From the NCBI RefSeq assembly GCF_001562275.1, contig NZ_CP014304.1, positions 3,472,001 to 3,536,000 on the forward strand: a stretch of 64,000 nt of DNA, written 5' to 3'. The position numbers were made by a program, and so were the translations under genes. Origin of the DNA: Hymenobacter sp. PAMC 26628. GTDB taxonomy: Bacteria; Bacteroidota; Bacteroidia; Cytophagales; Hymenobacteraceae. Of this stretch, positions 1-9,579 are shown one piece after another. Numbering within the stretch: position 1 is the stretch's first letter; each line of letters opens with the position of its first letter. Under the pieces are notes generated by a model. That model saw nothing but the letters and a program-made list of their open reading frames with translations, was not told the origin of the DNA and ran no database searches.

Positions 1-2
1 CG

Positions 3-527
3 GTGGCCCCTGCGAAAAACGAGGAAATGCGGCAGTTGCTGGATTTTTCACGGCCCGGTAGCAACCATGCCCTATTAGGAACCCTGGCCGGCACCTGGAC
101 CTTTCAGGACGCCGCTCGGCCGTTTGTCAAGGGGACGCTGCGCCGGACTTCGCTGTACGAAGGACGGTTTTACAACGTAGAAATAACGGGCGGTAAGCTG
201 CCAATTCCCGTGGCCGACGGGAAAATGAAGGAGGCAAACTACCAGGGCCTACAGTTGGAAGGCTACGACAACGTGCGGAAACAATTCGTCACCACTTCCA
301 TCAACAACCACATTGGCAGTGATATGGAAGTGCAAACAGGGACTTACGATGCCGCCAAACGAGCCTTCACCTACGAGTCGGAAACTGAGCTGATTCCCGG
401 CGCGAAGACAAAGAATCGAAGGGTGCTGCGCTTCATCGACGCCACTCATTATGCCGAAGACTATTACGAAAACCAGAACGGCACCGATGCAAAAGTCCGG
501 GAATTGGTTTATACCAAAGCGCCTTGA
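3..527 (+). CDS. DUF1579-like protein, 5' end at window edge
   Basis: The 174 readable residues match the general look of DUF1579 proteins: a lipocalin-like beta-rich domain with a LLGTLAGTWTF motif near residue 25 and the typical closing ...RVLRFIDATHYAEDYYE segment. Function of the family is not established. The first readable codon is GTG right at the window edge, so the true start is probably upstream and a signal peptide may be missing. The following gene begins 119 bases downstream in the same direction across a GC-rich gap. The family call rests on motif memory; the reading frame itself is solid. Confidence 0.6.
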   Translation: MAPAKNEEMRQLLDFSRPGSNHALLGTLAGTWTFQDAARPFVKGTLRRTSLYEGRFYNVEITGGKLPIPVADGKMKEANYQGLQLEGYDNVRKQFVTTSINNHIGSDMEVQTGTYDAAKRAFTYESETELIPGAKTKNRRVLRFIDATHYAEDYYENQNGTDAKVRELVYTKAP

Positions 528-646
528 GTGTTGGGTAAGGACAAGCCCCGCGCCGGTCTTCATACTGGGCCCCTTGCCCGGGCCGCCCCGTAGCTTGCGG
601 CCGGCCGGGGCCCCGGCCGCGCCCACCTTGATCCCCTACTTAGTGG

Positions 647-1930
647 ATGCTATACAAACTACTCTTGCTGTTGGCGTTGACCTTGGGCGCGGCCGTATCG
701 ACCGGGCCCGCCGCGGCGCAAGCTACCCCCGCCGATATGGCCATCATCCGCCGCCCGGCCTTCGACGTGGAGGCCGCTACCCGGCACTACCCCGACACCC
801 TTACGCCGGCCCAGAAGGCCAAGTCGGACGCTTATTTTGAGGGCGGGTACTGGCTCCAGCTTTGGGGGTTGGTGTACGCGCTGGGCGTGGCGGGCGTGTT
901 TCTGGGGCTGGGGCTGTCGCGGTGGCTGCGGGCGCGCACCGAGCGGCTGCCCCGCCGGTGGCAGCGCAACTGGGCCTACGCGGCGCTGTACCTGCTGCTG
1001 GCGGCGGGGCTCAGCTTCCCGCTCAGCGTGTACGAAGGCTTCGTGCGCGAGCACCAGTACGGGCTTTCAAACCAGACGTTTGGGGCCTGGCTGGGCGAAG
1101 ATTTGAAGGGCCTGGCCGTATCGGTCGGGTTCGGCAGCTTGCTGGTGCTGGCGCTGTACGGGGCCATCCGGCGCGCCGGCGCGCGGTGGTGGGTGTGGAG
1201 CACGGCCATCGTGGGGGCCTTCGTGGTGATGGCGGTGGCCGTGGGCCCGGTGTTCATCAGCCCGCTCTTCAACCACTACACGCCGCTGCCCGCGGGCCCG
1301 GTGCGGGCGGGCATCCTGAGCATGGCCCGTGCCAACGGCGTGCCCGCCGACAACGTGTACTACTTCGACGCCTCGAAGCAGAGCAAGCGCATCAGCGCCA
1401 ACGTGAGCGGGCTGGGCCGCACCATCCGCGTGTCGCTGAACGACAACCTGCTGCGCCGCTGCACACCCGCCGAGGTGCAGGCCGTGATGGGCCACGAGCT
1501 GGGCCATTACGTGCTGAACCACATCCCCAAGATGCTGGTGTTTTTGCTGCTGCTCGTCGGCGTCAGCTTCTGGGGGGTCGACTGGGCCTTTGGCCGGCTG
1601 GTGCGCCGCTACGGGGCCCGGTGGGGCGTGGCGGGGCTGGCCGACGTGGGCGGCCTGCCGCTGCTGGCGGCGCTGTTTGCGGTGGCTGGGTTTTTAGCCA
1701 CGCCCGTTACCAACACCCTCGTGCGCACCAACGAGCAGGAGGCCGACCTGTTCGGCCTGAATGCCGCCCGCCAGCCCGATGGCTTCGCGGCCATTGCCAT
1801 GAAGCTGTCGGAGTACCGCAAAATCGAGCCCACGCCGCTGGAGGAAATCATCTTCTTCGACCACCCCAGCGGGCGCACGCGGGTGCAGGCGGCCATGCGC
1901 TGGAAGGCCGAGCACCTCGACGGACGCTAG
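647..1930 (+). CDS. M48 family (Ste24/CAAX prenyl protease-like) membrane metallopeptidase
   Basis: A 427-residue integral membrane zinc protease. An N-terminal signal or membrane segment (MLYKLLLLLALTLGAAVS) is followed by several hydrophobic helices at about residues 70-210, then the catalytic HELGH at 283-287 and the downstream zinc ligand in NEQEADLFG near 365. This order matches Ste24-type M48 peptidases, which cleave membrane-associated or prenylated substrates in eukaryotes; bacterial substrates are largely unknown. The TAG stop lies inside a CTAG tetranucleotide that is also the apparent target duplication of the adjacent insertion sequence, so the reading frame was preserved. First gene of a peptidase-rich region. 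Confidence 0.88.
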   Translation: MLYKLLLLLALTLGAAVSTGPAAAQATPADMAIIRRPAFDVEAATRHYPDTLTPAQKAKSDAYFEGGYWLQLWGLVYALGVAGVFLGLGLSRWLRARTERLPRRWQRNWAYAALYLLLAAGLSFPLSVYEGFVREHQYGLSNQTFGAWLGEDLKGLAVSVGFGSLLVLALYGAIRRAGARWWVWSTAIVGAFVVMAVAVGPVFISPLFNHYTPLPAGPVRAGILSMARANGVPADNVYYFDASKQSKRISANVSGLGRTIRVSLNDNLLRRCTPAEVQAVMGHELGHYVLNHIPKMLVFLLLLVGVSFWGVDWAFGRLVRRYGARWGVAGLADVGGLPLLAALFAVAGFLATPVTNTLVRTNEQEADLFGLNAARQPDGFAAIAMKLSEYRKIEPTPLEEIIFFDHPSGRTRVQAAMRWKAEHLDGR

Positions 1931-2755
1931 AGCCTGTTATGAACTTATGACGAAATTAGGGGTATGGCTTACCCCAGCGATGTAAAAGACGACGAATGGA
2001 CCTTCGTGGCCCCATACCTGTGCCTGATGAGCGAGGACGCGCCGCAACGCGACTACCCCTTGCGCGACGTATTCAACGCCTTGCGCTACCTGGCCCACAC
2101 GGGCTGCCCGTGGCGCTACCTGCCCGGCGACCTGCCGCCCTGGGCTACGGTGTATCAGCAGTGGACGCGCTGGCGAGATGCCCGCGTGTTCGAGTCTATC
2201 GTGCATGATTTGAACGAGTTGCAGCGGCTGCTACTCGGCCGGGCGGCCACACCCTCGGTCGTGGTGCTTGACGGGCGCACGTTGCAAAGCACGCCTGAGA
2301 GCGGGCACCGGGCGGGCTGGGACGGGGCCAAGCGGCGCAAGGGCAGCAAGGCGCATATCGCCGTCGATACGCTGGGCCAGCTACTGAGTGTGGTCATCAC
2401 CCCGGCCAATGAGCAGGAGCGGGCGCAGGTCGGCGAGTTGTGCCGCCAGGTGCAGGAAATCACGGGCCAGACTGTGACCGTAAGCTTTGTCGACCAAGGC
2501 TACACAGGCGAGGATGCTGAGTATGCCGCAGCCGTGCACGATATTGACCTGCAAGTGGTTAAGAAGCCCGAAGGCCAAACCGGCTTTGTGCTTTTACCCA
2601 AGCGCTGGGTCGTTGAGCGCAGCTTCGCCTGGCTCAGTCGCTTTCGGCGGCTGGGCCGCGACTACGAGCGGCTGAGCGTCAGCTTGCAGCAACTCCATTT
2701 CGTCGTCTTCGCCTGCCTCATGCTCGCCCGACACGCCGCAAGTTCATAACAGGCT
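1931..2755 (+). mobile_element. IS5-family insertion sequence (IS427-like), complete
   Basis: An 825-bp element with perfect 16-bp terminal inverted repeats (AGCCTGTTATGAACTT at 1931-1946, its complement at 2740-2755), flanked on both sides by CTAG (1927-1930 and 2756-2759). CTAG/TA duplications are known for IS5-group elements. It carries one intact transposase whose stop codon lies inside the right repeat. It separates the M48 peptidase from the first DUF885 gene and looks potentially active. Confidence 0.9.
1964..2749 (+). CDS. IS5-family transposase
   Basis: A 261-residue DDE transposase in one uninterrupted frame. An N-terminal DUF4096-like helical domain (SDVKDDEW..., CPWRYLPGDLPPW) precedes the DDE core: first Asp in VVVLDGRT near residue 100, second Asp in FVDQGYTG near 178, Glu in WVVERSFAW near 222. 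Many IS427-group elements need a frameshift to make transposase; here none is needed. The stop TAA (2747-2749) is embedded in the right inverted repeat. It catalyses cut-and-paste movement of the enclosing element. Confidence 0.92.
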   Translation: MAYPSDVKDDEWTFVAPYLCLMSEDAPQRDYPLRDVFNALRYLAHTGCPWRYLPGDLPPWATVYQQWTRWRDARVFESIVHDLNELQRLLLGRAATPSVVVLDGRTLQSTPESGHRAGWDGAKRRKGSKAHIAVDTLGQLLSVVITPANEQERAQVGELCRQVQEITGQTVTVSFVDQGYTGEDAEYAAAVHDIDLQVVKKPEGQTGFVLLPKRWVVERSFAWLSRFRRLGRDYERLSVSLQQLHFVVFACLMLARHAASS

Positions 2756-2868
2756 CTAGGGCAAACAGCAGGGGCACGCAAAACCTGCCTACTTTGCGGG
2801 CAGGCCGCCCGCGGGCCGTCATTGGCCGGGGCCGGACCATTTTTTGTATTTCAGGGCTGCTTTTTATC

Positions 2869-4716
2869 ATGCGCAAACTTCTTCTCACCGGCCTGGGGGC
2901 CCTGGCGCTGCTCGCCGGGGCCTGCAACAAGGCCAAAACCACCGACGCCACGTCGCCCCCCGGCGACCTTAAAAACCTGTTCGACAGCTACTGGGAGCGG
3001 CAGGCGCCGCTGTTTCCGCTGGCTGCCACCAGCCAGGGCGACAACCGCTACAACGACCGCCTGGTGAACGACCAGACCCGCGCCTTCCGCGACTCGCTGG
3101 CCGGCTTGTACCAGGGCTACCTGGGGCGGCTGGGGAAGTTCAACCGCAAGCAGCTGGCCGGCAACGACCTGGTGAGCTACGACATGTTGCAGTACGACCT
3201 GCAAACCCGGCTCGACGGCCTCAAGCTGGGCCTCGCCATGGGCGCTGATTTTCCGAACAGCTGGATGATTCCCTTCAACCAGTTTGGGGGCCTGCCGCTG
3301 GCCCTGGGCCAGTACGGGGCCGGCACGGGGGCCCAACCCTTCAAAACCGTGGCCGACTACGACCGCTGGCTGGGGCGCGTGCACGGCTTCCCGGTCTGGG
3401 CCGACTCGGCCATCGCCAACTTCCGGGCGGGCATGAAGGCCGGCGTGGTGCTGCCCAAAACGCTGGTGGCGAAGATGATTCCGCAGATGCGGAGCCTGGA
3501 AACCACCGACGCCACCAAAAGCCTGTTCTACGGGCCCATCACGCTGCTGCCCAGCGCGTTTGCCGACGCCGACAAAACCCGCCTCACGGCCGCGTACCGG
3601 AAAGCCATCCTGACCGAGCTGGTGCCGACCTACAAAAAGCTGGGCGACTTCCTGGCCAAGGAATACCTGCCCAAGGCCCGCACCACCACCGGCCACGGGG
3701 CCCTGCCCAACGGCCCGGCGCAGTACAAGTTCCTGGTGAAAAACTGGACCACGACCAACCGCACGCCGGCCGAAATCCACGACATTGGGCTGCGCGAGGT
3801 GGCGCGCATCCAGAGCGAGATGAACAAGGTGCGCACCCGGCTCGTGTTCCACGGCGACCTGAAGGGGTTGCTGACCTACATGAAAACGGACCGGCGCTTT
3901 TTTCCCTACAAAACGCCCGAGGACGTGCTCAACGGCTTCCGCGCCATCCAGGGCCGGATGCAGCCGAACCTGAAGAAGCTGTTTGGCCGCACGCCCAAAA
4001 CGCCATTTGAGGTGCGCCAGACGGAGGCCTTCCGCGCCGCCTCGGCCTCGGCCGAGTACAACGCCGGCACGCCCGACGGCTCGCGGCCGGGCATCTTCTA
4101 CGTGCCCATTTTGGACGCCACCAAGTACCGCACGCCGGGCATGGAGTCGCTGTTTCTGCACGAGGCCATCCCCGGGCACCACTACCAGACTTCGTTGCAG
4201 CAGGAAAACATCGCCCTGCCCAAGTTCCGGCGCTTTGCCTGGTACGGGGCCATGGGCGAGGGCTGGGCCCTGTACTGCGAGAGCCTGGGCCGCGAGCTGG
4301 GCCTCTACAAAGACCCCTACGAGTACTTGGGGGCCCTGAGCCAGGAGATGCACCGCGCCATCCGGCTAGTGATTGACACGGGCATGCACAGCCAGAACCT
4401 GACCCGCGAGCAGGCCATCCAGTACTCGCTCGACAACGAAGCCACCACCAAGGAAGCCGCCACGGCCGAGGTGGAGCGCTACATGGCCATCCCCGGCCAG
4501 GCCCTGAGCTACAAGATTGGCCAACTGAAGATTCGGGAGCTGCGCAACCGCGCCCAGCAGCAGCTGGGCGGCGGCGAGCACCTGCGCGAGCACCGCCCCG
4601 GCCAGTACCAGAACAAGTACAGCATCGCCGCCTTCCACGACGAGCTGCTAAAGGACGGCGTGATGCCCCTCGACATCCTCGACCAGAAAATGACCCGCTG
4701 GGTGGAAGCGCAGTAA
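2869..4716 (+). CDS. DUF885 family secreted lipoprotein, HExxxGHH metallopeptidase-like (paralogue A)
   Basis: 615 residues starting at the ATG that gives a lipoprotein signal (MRKLLLTGLGALALLAGAC, lipid Cys at 19). An upstream in-frame start at 2794 would put an unlikely leader before the signal. The core has the DUF885 signature HEAIPGHHYQ starting at residue 431 and a downstream GEGWALYCE glutamate, the arrangement of a zinc metallopeptidase; family members are thought to be carboxypeptidase-like, but the substrate is unproven. It is one of three paralogues in this window (others begin at 5917 and 17992) and is followed by a strong hairpin terminator. Probably anchored in the envelope and acting on peptides. 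Confidence 0.85.
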   Translation: MRKLLLTGLGALALLAGACNKAKTTDATSPPGDLKNLFDSYWERQAPLFPLAATSQGDNRYNDRLVNDQTRAFRDSLAGLYQGYLGRLGKFNRKQLAGNDLVSYDMLQYDLQTRLDGLKLGLAMGADFPNSWMIPFNQFGGLPLALGQYGAGTGAQPFKTVADYDRWLGRVHGFPVWADSAIANFRAGMKAGVVLPKTLVAKMIPQMRSLETTDATKSLFYGPITLLPSAFADADKTRLTAAYRKAILTELVPTYKKLGDFLAKEYLPKARTTTGHGALPNGPAQYKFLVKNWTTTNRTPAEIHDIGLREVARIQSEMNKVRTRLVFHGDLKGLLTYMKTDRRFFPYKTPEDVLNGFRAIQGRMQPNLKKLFGRTPKTPFEVRQTEAFRAASASAEYNAGTPDGSRPGIFYVPILDATKYRTPGMESLFLHEAIPGHHYQTSLQQENIALPKFRRFAWYGAMGEGWALYCESLGRELGLYKDPYEYLGALSQEMHRAIRLVIDTGMHSQNLTREQAIQYSLDNEATTKEAATAEVERYMAIPGQALSYKIGQLKIRELRNRAQQQLGGGEHLREHRPGQYQNKYSIAAFHDELLKDGVMPLDILDQKMTRWVEAQ

Positions 4717-4739
4717 TTGCCCTCTGCCTTTGGTTGATA

Positions 4740-4771
4740 AAAGAAAGCCCCGTTGCCGGGGCTTTCTTTTT
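4740..4771 (+). terminator. Rho-independent terminator after DUF885 paralogue A
   Basis: Perfect 13-bp stem (AAAGAAAGCCCCG against CGGGGCTTTCTTT) with a 4-base loop, ending in a T run, 23 bases after the stop codon of the upstream gene. Confidence 0.85.
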
Positions 4772-4809
4772 GCCCAATTGGGCCGTCAAAATGACTAAGC
4801 ATTTATTAA

Positions 4810-5859
4810 TAGGACTTACGCAAAAGGCGTAACTTGAAAAGAAAACCCATGAAAGTGACGGCACAACTTTACGGGCAGTTTTTGGTGAGCAGCCAAGTGA
4901 ATTACACCGGCACGTACCTGGCCGAGCACTTGGAGGGCCTGACGCACGACAACGTGCGCTACTTTCTCAAGACCAGTCACTTCACGCCGCGCCAGCTCTG
5001 GCAGCAGGTGCGCCCGCAGGTGGTGTTGAGCGCGCGGGGCTACGTCCTGTTTGACGACACGGTACTCGACAAGCACCATAGTCGGCGCATCGAGTTGGTG
5101 CGCCGCCAGTACAGCGGCAATGCCCACGGCATCATTGCCGGCATCGGCTTGGTCACCTGCGTGTACGTCAACCCCGAAACCGACCAGTTCTGGCTCATTG
5201 ACTATCGCCTCTTCGCCCCCGCCACCGAGGGCAAGACCAAGCTGGACCACGTGGCCGAGAGGCTGACGCAACTGGTGCCACGTGGCATTTCGTACCGCAC
5301 GGTGCTCATGGACAGCTGGTACGCGACCACGGCCTTGTTCAAGTGGCTGCTGGCCGCCGGCAAAACGTTTTACTGCCCGCTGAAAAGCAACCGCCTCGTC
5401 GACGATTCCGGCGGCCAGCAGCCCTATCAGCCCGTGAGCTGCCTGTCTTGGTCGGCCGCAGAGGTGGAAGTCGGAAAAATCTTGAAAGTGAAGGGCATGC
5501 CCAAGGACTGCAAACTGAAACTTTTCCGCGTACTGGTGTCCCCCCACCGGACGGACTACCTCCTCCCCAACGAGGTCGAGCCCTTGAACACGGCCGCTGC
5601 CGAACACGAAAGCAGCGTCCGCTGGACGATTGAGCAGTTTCACCGCGAACTCAAGCAACTCACCGGCGTGCAAGCCTGCCAGTGCCGGCTGGCCCGCAGC
5701 CAGCGCAACCATAGTGCCCTGGCTATGCGGGCCTGGACCCGCCTCAAACAAGCTGCCTACCAGACCCAAAAGACCGTTTATCAACTTAAACAAGGGTTTT
5801 TGGATGCGTATATGCGCCATGAATTAATGCAGCCAACGCTGGCTTTTGCGTAAGTCCTA
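4810..5859 (+). mobile_element. IS701-like insertion sequence, complete
   Basis: About 1.05 kb with perfect 16-bp terminal inverted repeats (TAGGACTTACGCAAAA at 4810-4825 and its complement at 5844-5859). The flanks are AT-rich; an AAT triplet on both sides could be a short target duplication but the exact ends are ambiguous. It carries one intact transposase and lies between two DUF885 paralogues, with the terminator of the first left intact upstream. Confidence 0.85.
4849..5853 (+). CDS. IS701-like DDE transposase
   Basis: 334 residues from the ATG at 4849 (a TTG five codons earlier is less likely). DDE-type motifs: VLFDDTVLDK near residue 70, VLMDSWYAT near 150 and TIEQFHRELKQLTG near 262. 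The protein closely resembles a transposase common in cyanobacteria (IELVRRQYSGNAHG..., FWLIDYR, YCPLK), which points to spread between phyla. The TAA stop (5851-5853) lies inside the right terminal repeat. It mobilises the enclosing element. Confidence 0.85.
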   Translation: MKVTAQLYGQFLVSSQVNYTGTYLAEHLEGLTHDNVRYFLKTSHFTPRQLWQQVRPQVVLSARGYVLFDDTVLDKHHSRRIELVRRQYSGNAHGIIAGIGLVTCVYVNPETDQFWLIDYRLFAPATEGKTKLDHVAERLTQLVPRGISYRTVLMDSWYATTALFKWLLAAGKTFYCPLKSNRLVDDSGGQQPYQPVSCLSWSAAEVEVGKILKVKGMPKDCKLKLFRVLVSPHRTDYLLPNEVEPLNTAAAEHESSVRWTIEQFHRELKQLTGVQACQCRLARSQRNHSALAMRAWTRLKQAAYQTQKTVYQLKQGFLDAYMRHELMQPTLAFA

Positions 5860-5916
5860 ATTATATAATTCAATATTTAGTCGTTCTTGTGCGCTTGAAT
5901 ATTTATCCTTCCTGCA

Positions 5917-7749
5917 ATGAGAAAACTGCTACTGCAAACGCTAGCAGCCGGGGCCCTATTGGCCGCTTGTCCGCCCTCCCCCACGCTGGCGCAAAAAGCC
6001 AAACCGGCCTCAAACAGGGCCCCCACCACTGCCGCGCCGCCCGCCGCGTCGGCGCCGCTGGGGGCCCTGTTTGAGGCGTATTGGGAAGATCAGGCCCGGC
6101 TGTTTCCGCTGGCGGCCACGGCGCAGGGCGACAACCGCTACAACGACCAACTGCCCAACGACCGGACCCGCGCCTTTCGCCAGCAGCAAAGGCAGTCGTA
6201 CGGCCAATACCTGGCGGCACTACACCGGATGGACCGGACCCGGCTTTCGGCCGACGACCGGGTGAGCTACGACATCTTTGACTACTTGCTGACGGACCAG
6301 CTGGAGACGCTGCAGCAGAACCGGTGGCTGATGCCCTTCGCTCAGTACTACAGCCTGCCCACAACCCTGCCCCTGCTGGGTGCGGGCACGGGCGCGCAGC
6401 CCTTCAAAACGGTGCCGGACTACGACCACTGGCTGGGCCGGGTGCACGGCTTCCCGGGCTGGGCCGATTCGGCCATTGCCAACTTTCGGCAGGGCGTGAA
6501 GGCCGGCGTAGTGCTGCCCAAGGCGTTGGTCGAGAAAATCATTCCACAACTGGAAGCCTTGGTCGTAGCCGACCCGACCAAGAGCCTGTTCTACGGGCCC
6601 ATCACCACGCTTCCCGCCAGCTTTTCGGAAGCCGATAAAGCCCGCCTGACGACCGCCTACCAGCAGGCCATCCGCACCGAACTGACGCCTACTTACCAGA
6701 AGCTGGCGCAGTTTCTGAAAACGGAGTACCTGCCGAAGGCCCGCGCCACGGCCGGCCTGAATGCCCTGCCCAGCGGGGCGCAGGCGTACCGCTACCTCGT
6801 CCGCTCCCATACCACGACCGAGAAAACGCCGGACGAAATCTACCAGACCGGCCTGCGCGAAGTCCAGCGCATCCAGGCGGAGATAGGCGCCGTCAAAATC
6901 CAAGTGGGCTTTCCCGGCGACCTGCCCGCCTTCTTCGCTTACATGAAGAACGAGCCGAAGTTTCGGCCCTTCAAAACGCAGCAGGACGTGCTGGCCGCCT
7001 ACGAAGCGGTTCACCAGCGCATGGCTCCTAGCCTAAGCAAGCTGTTTGGCCGCACGCCTAAAACGCCGTTTGAAGTGCGCCCGGTGGAGGCCTTCCGCGC
7101 TGCATCGGCCAGCGCCGATTATTTCCCCGGCGCGCCCGATGGCTCGCGCCCTGGTATCTTCTACGTGCCCATTCTCGACGCCACGCAGTACAACACCGTG
7201 GCCGCCCCGGCGCTGGAGTCGCTGTTTCTGCACGAGGCCATCCCGGGGCATCACTACCAGTTTTCGCTCCAACTAGAAAACACCGCCTTACCGCAGTTCC
7301 GCCGCACGCCGTCGTACGGCGCCTTTGGCGAGGGCTGGGGGCTGTACTGCGAAACCTTGGGCAAGGAACTGGGGCTCTACACCGACCCGTACCAGTACGC
7401 CGGCGCGTTGGGCGGCGAACTGCACCGGGCCCTGCGGCTGGTAGTCGATGTGGGCCTGCACACGGGCAGACTGACGCGCGAGCAGGCCATTCAGTACCTG
7501 ATGGGCAACGAGCTCATCAGCGAACAGGGGGCCACGGCCGAAGTGGAGCGCTACATGGCGTGGCCCGGCCAAGCTCTTAGCTACAAGATAGGGCAGCTGA
7601 AGATTACGGAGTTGCGCGCCCGCTACGAAAAGCAGCTGGGGCCCAAATTCAACCTGCGCGCTTTTCATGACGAAATCCTGGCCGGCGGGGCCATGCCGCT
7701 GGCCGTGCTGGAAAAAAAGATGGACGCCTGGGCCGCCCGCCAGCGCTAA
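5917..7749 (+). CDS. DUF885 family secreted metallopeptidase-like protein (paralogue B)
   Basis: 610 residues with an N-terminal signal (MRKLLLQTLAAGALLAAC, possible lipid Cys at 18). Same architecture as the genes at 2869 and 17992: a charged FEAYWEDQARLFPL start of the mature domain, AQGDNRYND motif, GAGTGAQPFKTVPDYDHW block, HEAIPGHHYQ at about 439 and GEGWGLYCET. It ends in the same KKMDAWAARQR tail as the 17992 paralogue. Likely a zinc-dependent envelope peptidase of unknown specificity. It lies 58 bases after the right end of the IS701-like element, so its native promoter region may have been altered by that insertion. Confidence 0.85.
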   Translation: MRKLLLQTLAAGALLAACPPSPTLAQKAKPASNRAPTTAAPPAASAPLGALFEAYWEDQARLFPLAATAQGDNRYNDQLPNDRTRAFRQQQRQSYGQYLAALHRMDRTRLSADDRVSYDIFDYLLTDQLETLQQNRWLMPFAQYYSLPTTLPLLGAGTGAQPFKTVPDYDHWLGRVHGFPGWADSAIANFRQGVKAGVVLPKALVEKIIPQLEALVVADPTKSLFYGPITTLPASFSEADKARLTTAYQQAIRTELTPTYQKLAQFLKTEYLPKARATAGLNALPSGAQAYRYLVRSHTTTEKTPDEIYQTGLREVQRIQAEIGAVKIQVGFPGDLPAFFAYMKNEPKFRPFKTQQDVLAAYEAVHQRMAPSLSKLFGRTPKTPFEVRPVEAFRAASASADYFPGAPDGSRPGIFYVPILDATQYNTVAAPALESLFLHEAIPGHHYQFSLQLENTALPQFRRTPSYGAFGEGWGLYCETLGKELGLYTDPYQYAGALGGELHRALRLVVDVGLHTGRLTREQAIQYLMGNELISEQGATAEVERYMAWPGQALSYKIGQLKITELRARYEKQLGPKFNLRAFHDEILAGGAMPLAVLEKKMDAWAARQR

Positions 7750-7827
7750 AGACTCGCGGTTGGCCGGCCCGTTCGTCTGGTTGATAAGTACTGAAACCAA
7801 ATTACTTCCCCACTTTTTCCTCCCTTT

Positions 7828-9419
7828 ATGCACCGATTGTCTTTACTCCTTTGGGCCCTGGCCTTACTGACCGCCGGGCCGGCCCTGGCCCAAACTGCCC
7901 CTATCCCCACCGCGCCCCTCGACTTGGCCGCTGTGGACGCCGTAGTGGCCCGCACCCTCAAAGCCTTCGACGTGCCCGGCATCGCCGTGGCCGTAGTGAA
8001 AGATGGGCAGGTGGTGATGGCCAAAGGCTACGGTGTGCGCTCACTGGCCACCAAAGCGCCGGTCAATGCTAATACGCTGTTCGGCATTGGCTCGAATACC
8101 AAAGCCTTTACCACAGCCGCGCTGGGCTTGCTGGTGGACGAAGGCAAGCTGCGCTGGGACGACAAGGTGACGGACTACATTCCCGAGTTCAAGATGTACG
8201 ATCCCTACGTGACGGCCGAGTTCACGGTGCGCGACCTATTGTGCCACCGCAGCGGAATGGGCCGGGGCGCCGGTGATTTGATGCGGTATCCGGATTCAAC
8301 CAATTTCACCATCAACGACCTGATTCACAACCTGCGCTACTTCCGGCCGGTCACGTCGTTTCGCAGCCAGTACGCCTACGACAACAGCCTGTACCTGGTG
8401 GCCGGCGAAGTGGTGGCGCGGGTGGCGAAACAGCCCTGGACCACATTTGTGGAAACCCGCTTGCTACAGCCCTTGGGCATGCGGCGCAGTGCCACCAGCT
8501 TTTCCCGCCTGTCGGACCAGACTAATGTCGCGGACGCGCATGCCCAAGTGGACGGCCGGGTGCAGGTGGTACGCCGATATCTGGGCTCGACGGCCGACCG
8601 GCCATGTTCAGCGCCGGCGGCATCTACAGCAGTGTAGCCGACCTGAGCAAGTGGGCGCTGATGCTGCTTGGGGGCCCCGGTGCCCCGGCACCGCTGCTGA
8701 AGCCTACCACGCTGCGCGAATTGTGGACACCGCAGACTATTCGGCCCGTCAGCCCGGCCCCTTCGCCCTACAACACGCACTTCGCCGCCTATGGGCTGGG
8801 CTGAGGTCTGCGCGATGTACGGGGCTACCAGGAAGTATCGCACCCCGGCGCCACCACGGGCATGGTGACCAAAGTCACTCTGCTGCCGGAGCTGCACCTG
8901 GGTATCATCGTGCTTGCCAACCAAGAAAACGGCGCTGGCTGCACGGCCATTACCAATTTTGTCGAAGACTATTACCTGGGCGTGAGCGGCCTCGACCGCG
9001 TGCAAGAAGCCGTGGACGACATGAAAACCTGGGCCAACGGTGCCGACCAAGCCACCGTTGCTGCTTTCAAGCAGGTGGCCGCCGCCCAAAAGGCCGCGCC
9101 CGAAAAGCCGGATTACACGGCTTACGTCGGCCGCTACCAAGATGCCTGGCTCGGCGACGTGCGGGTCTTCGCTCAAGACAACCAGCTCTGGTTCAAATCT
9201 CAACGCTCCCCCCGCTTGGTGGGCCAGCTGCTACCCTACCGCGGCGATACCTACGTGTTGCGCTGGCGTGACCGCACCTTTACCCTCCATCCCGACGTGT
9301 ACGCCGCTTTCACGCTCGATGCGCAAGGCCAGGCCGCCAGCCTCAAACTGACGCCCATTTCGAAGCTTCTTGACTTTAGCTACGACTTCCAGGACCTGGA
9401 CTTGCAGCGCGTAGAGTAG
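7828..9419 (+). pseudogene. Serine beta-lactamase-like hydrolase with DUF3471 tail, broken by a frameshift and a nonsense codon
   Basis: The first frame (7828 onward) gives a signal peptide (MHRLSLLLWALALLTAGPALA), the SxxK motif in GIGSNTKAFTT and a YDN motif (AYDNSLYLVAGE), the class C/Pab87-like serine hydrolase plan. Near 8590 the homologous protein continues in another frame (FSAGGIYSSVADLSKWALM, start of that stretch about 8604). That frame then meets TGA at 8802-8804, where a Trp would be expected (GYGLG-stop-GLRD), and continues to 9419 with a DUF3471-like beta domain. Two independent lesions argue for real decay rather than one sequencing error. It was probably a periplasmic peptidase or esterase, not a true beta-lactamase. 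Confidence 0.82.
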
Positions 9420-9579
9420 CGGGTAGCGTAGCCGCGGCAAGACGGCGGTCAATTTCAGGAAAGCTCCGGCCTCGGGGCTTTCCTTTTGCCAACCAATACC
9501 GGAGCCGCCGCCCGGACCAACCGCGCAACTTTTCGCCTTCCAATTAAGGCCAACTTTTAGTTTGTTTTCCGCCCAGTTT

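Noticed and set aside
2851..4353. Long antisense open frame opposite DUF885 paralogue A
   Set aside because: Typical high-GC shadow; repetitive Gln/Gly/Val/His composition and no domain, while the plus strand is clearly coding.
7828..9419. Antibiotic-resistance beta-lactamase
   Set aside because: DUF3471 tail and motif spacing fit a peptidase/esterase-like serine hydrolase, and the gene is broken twice.
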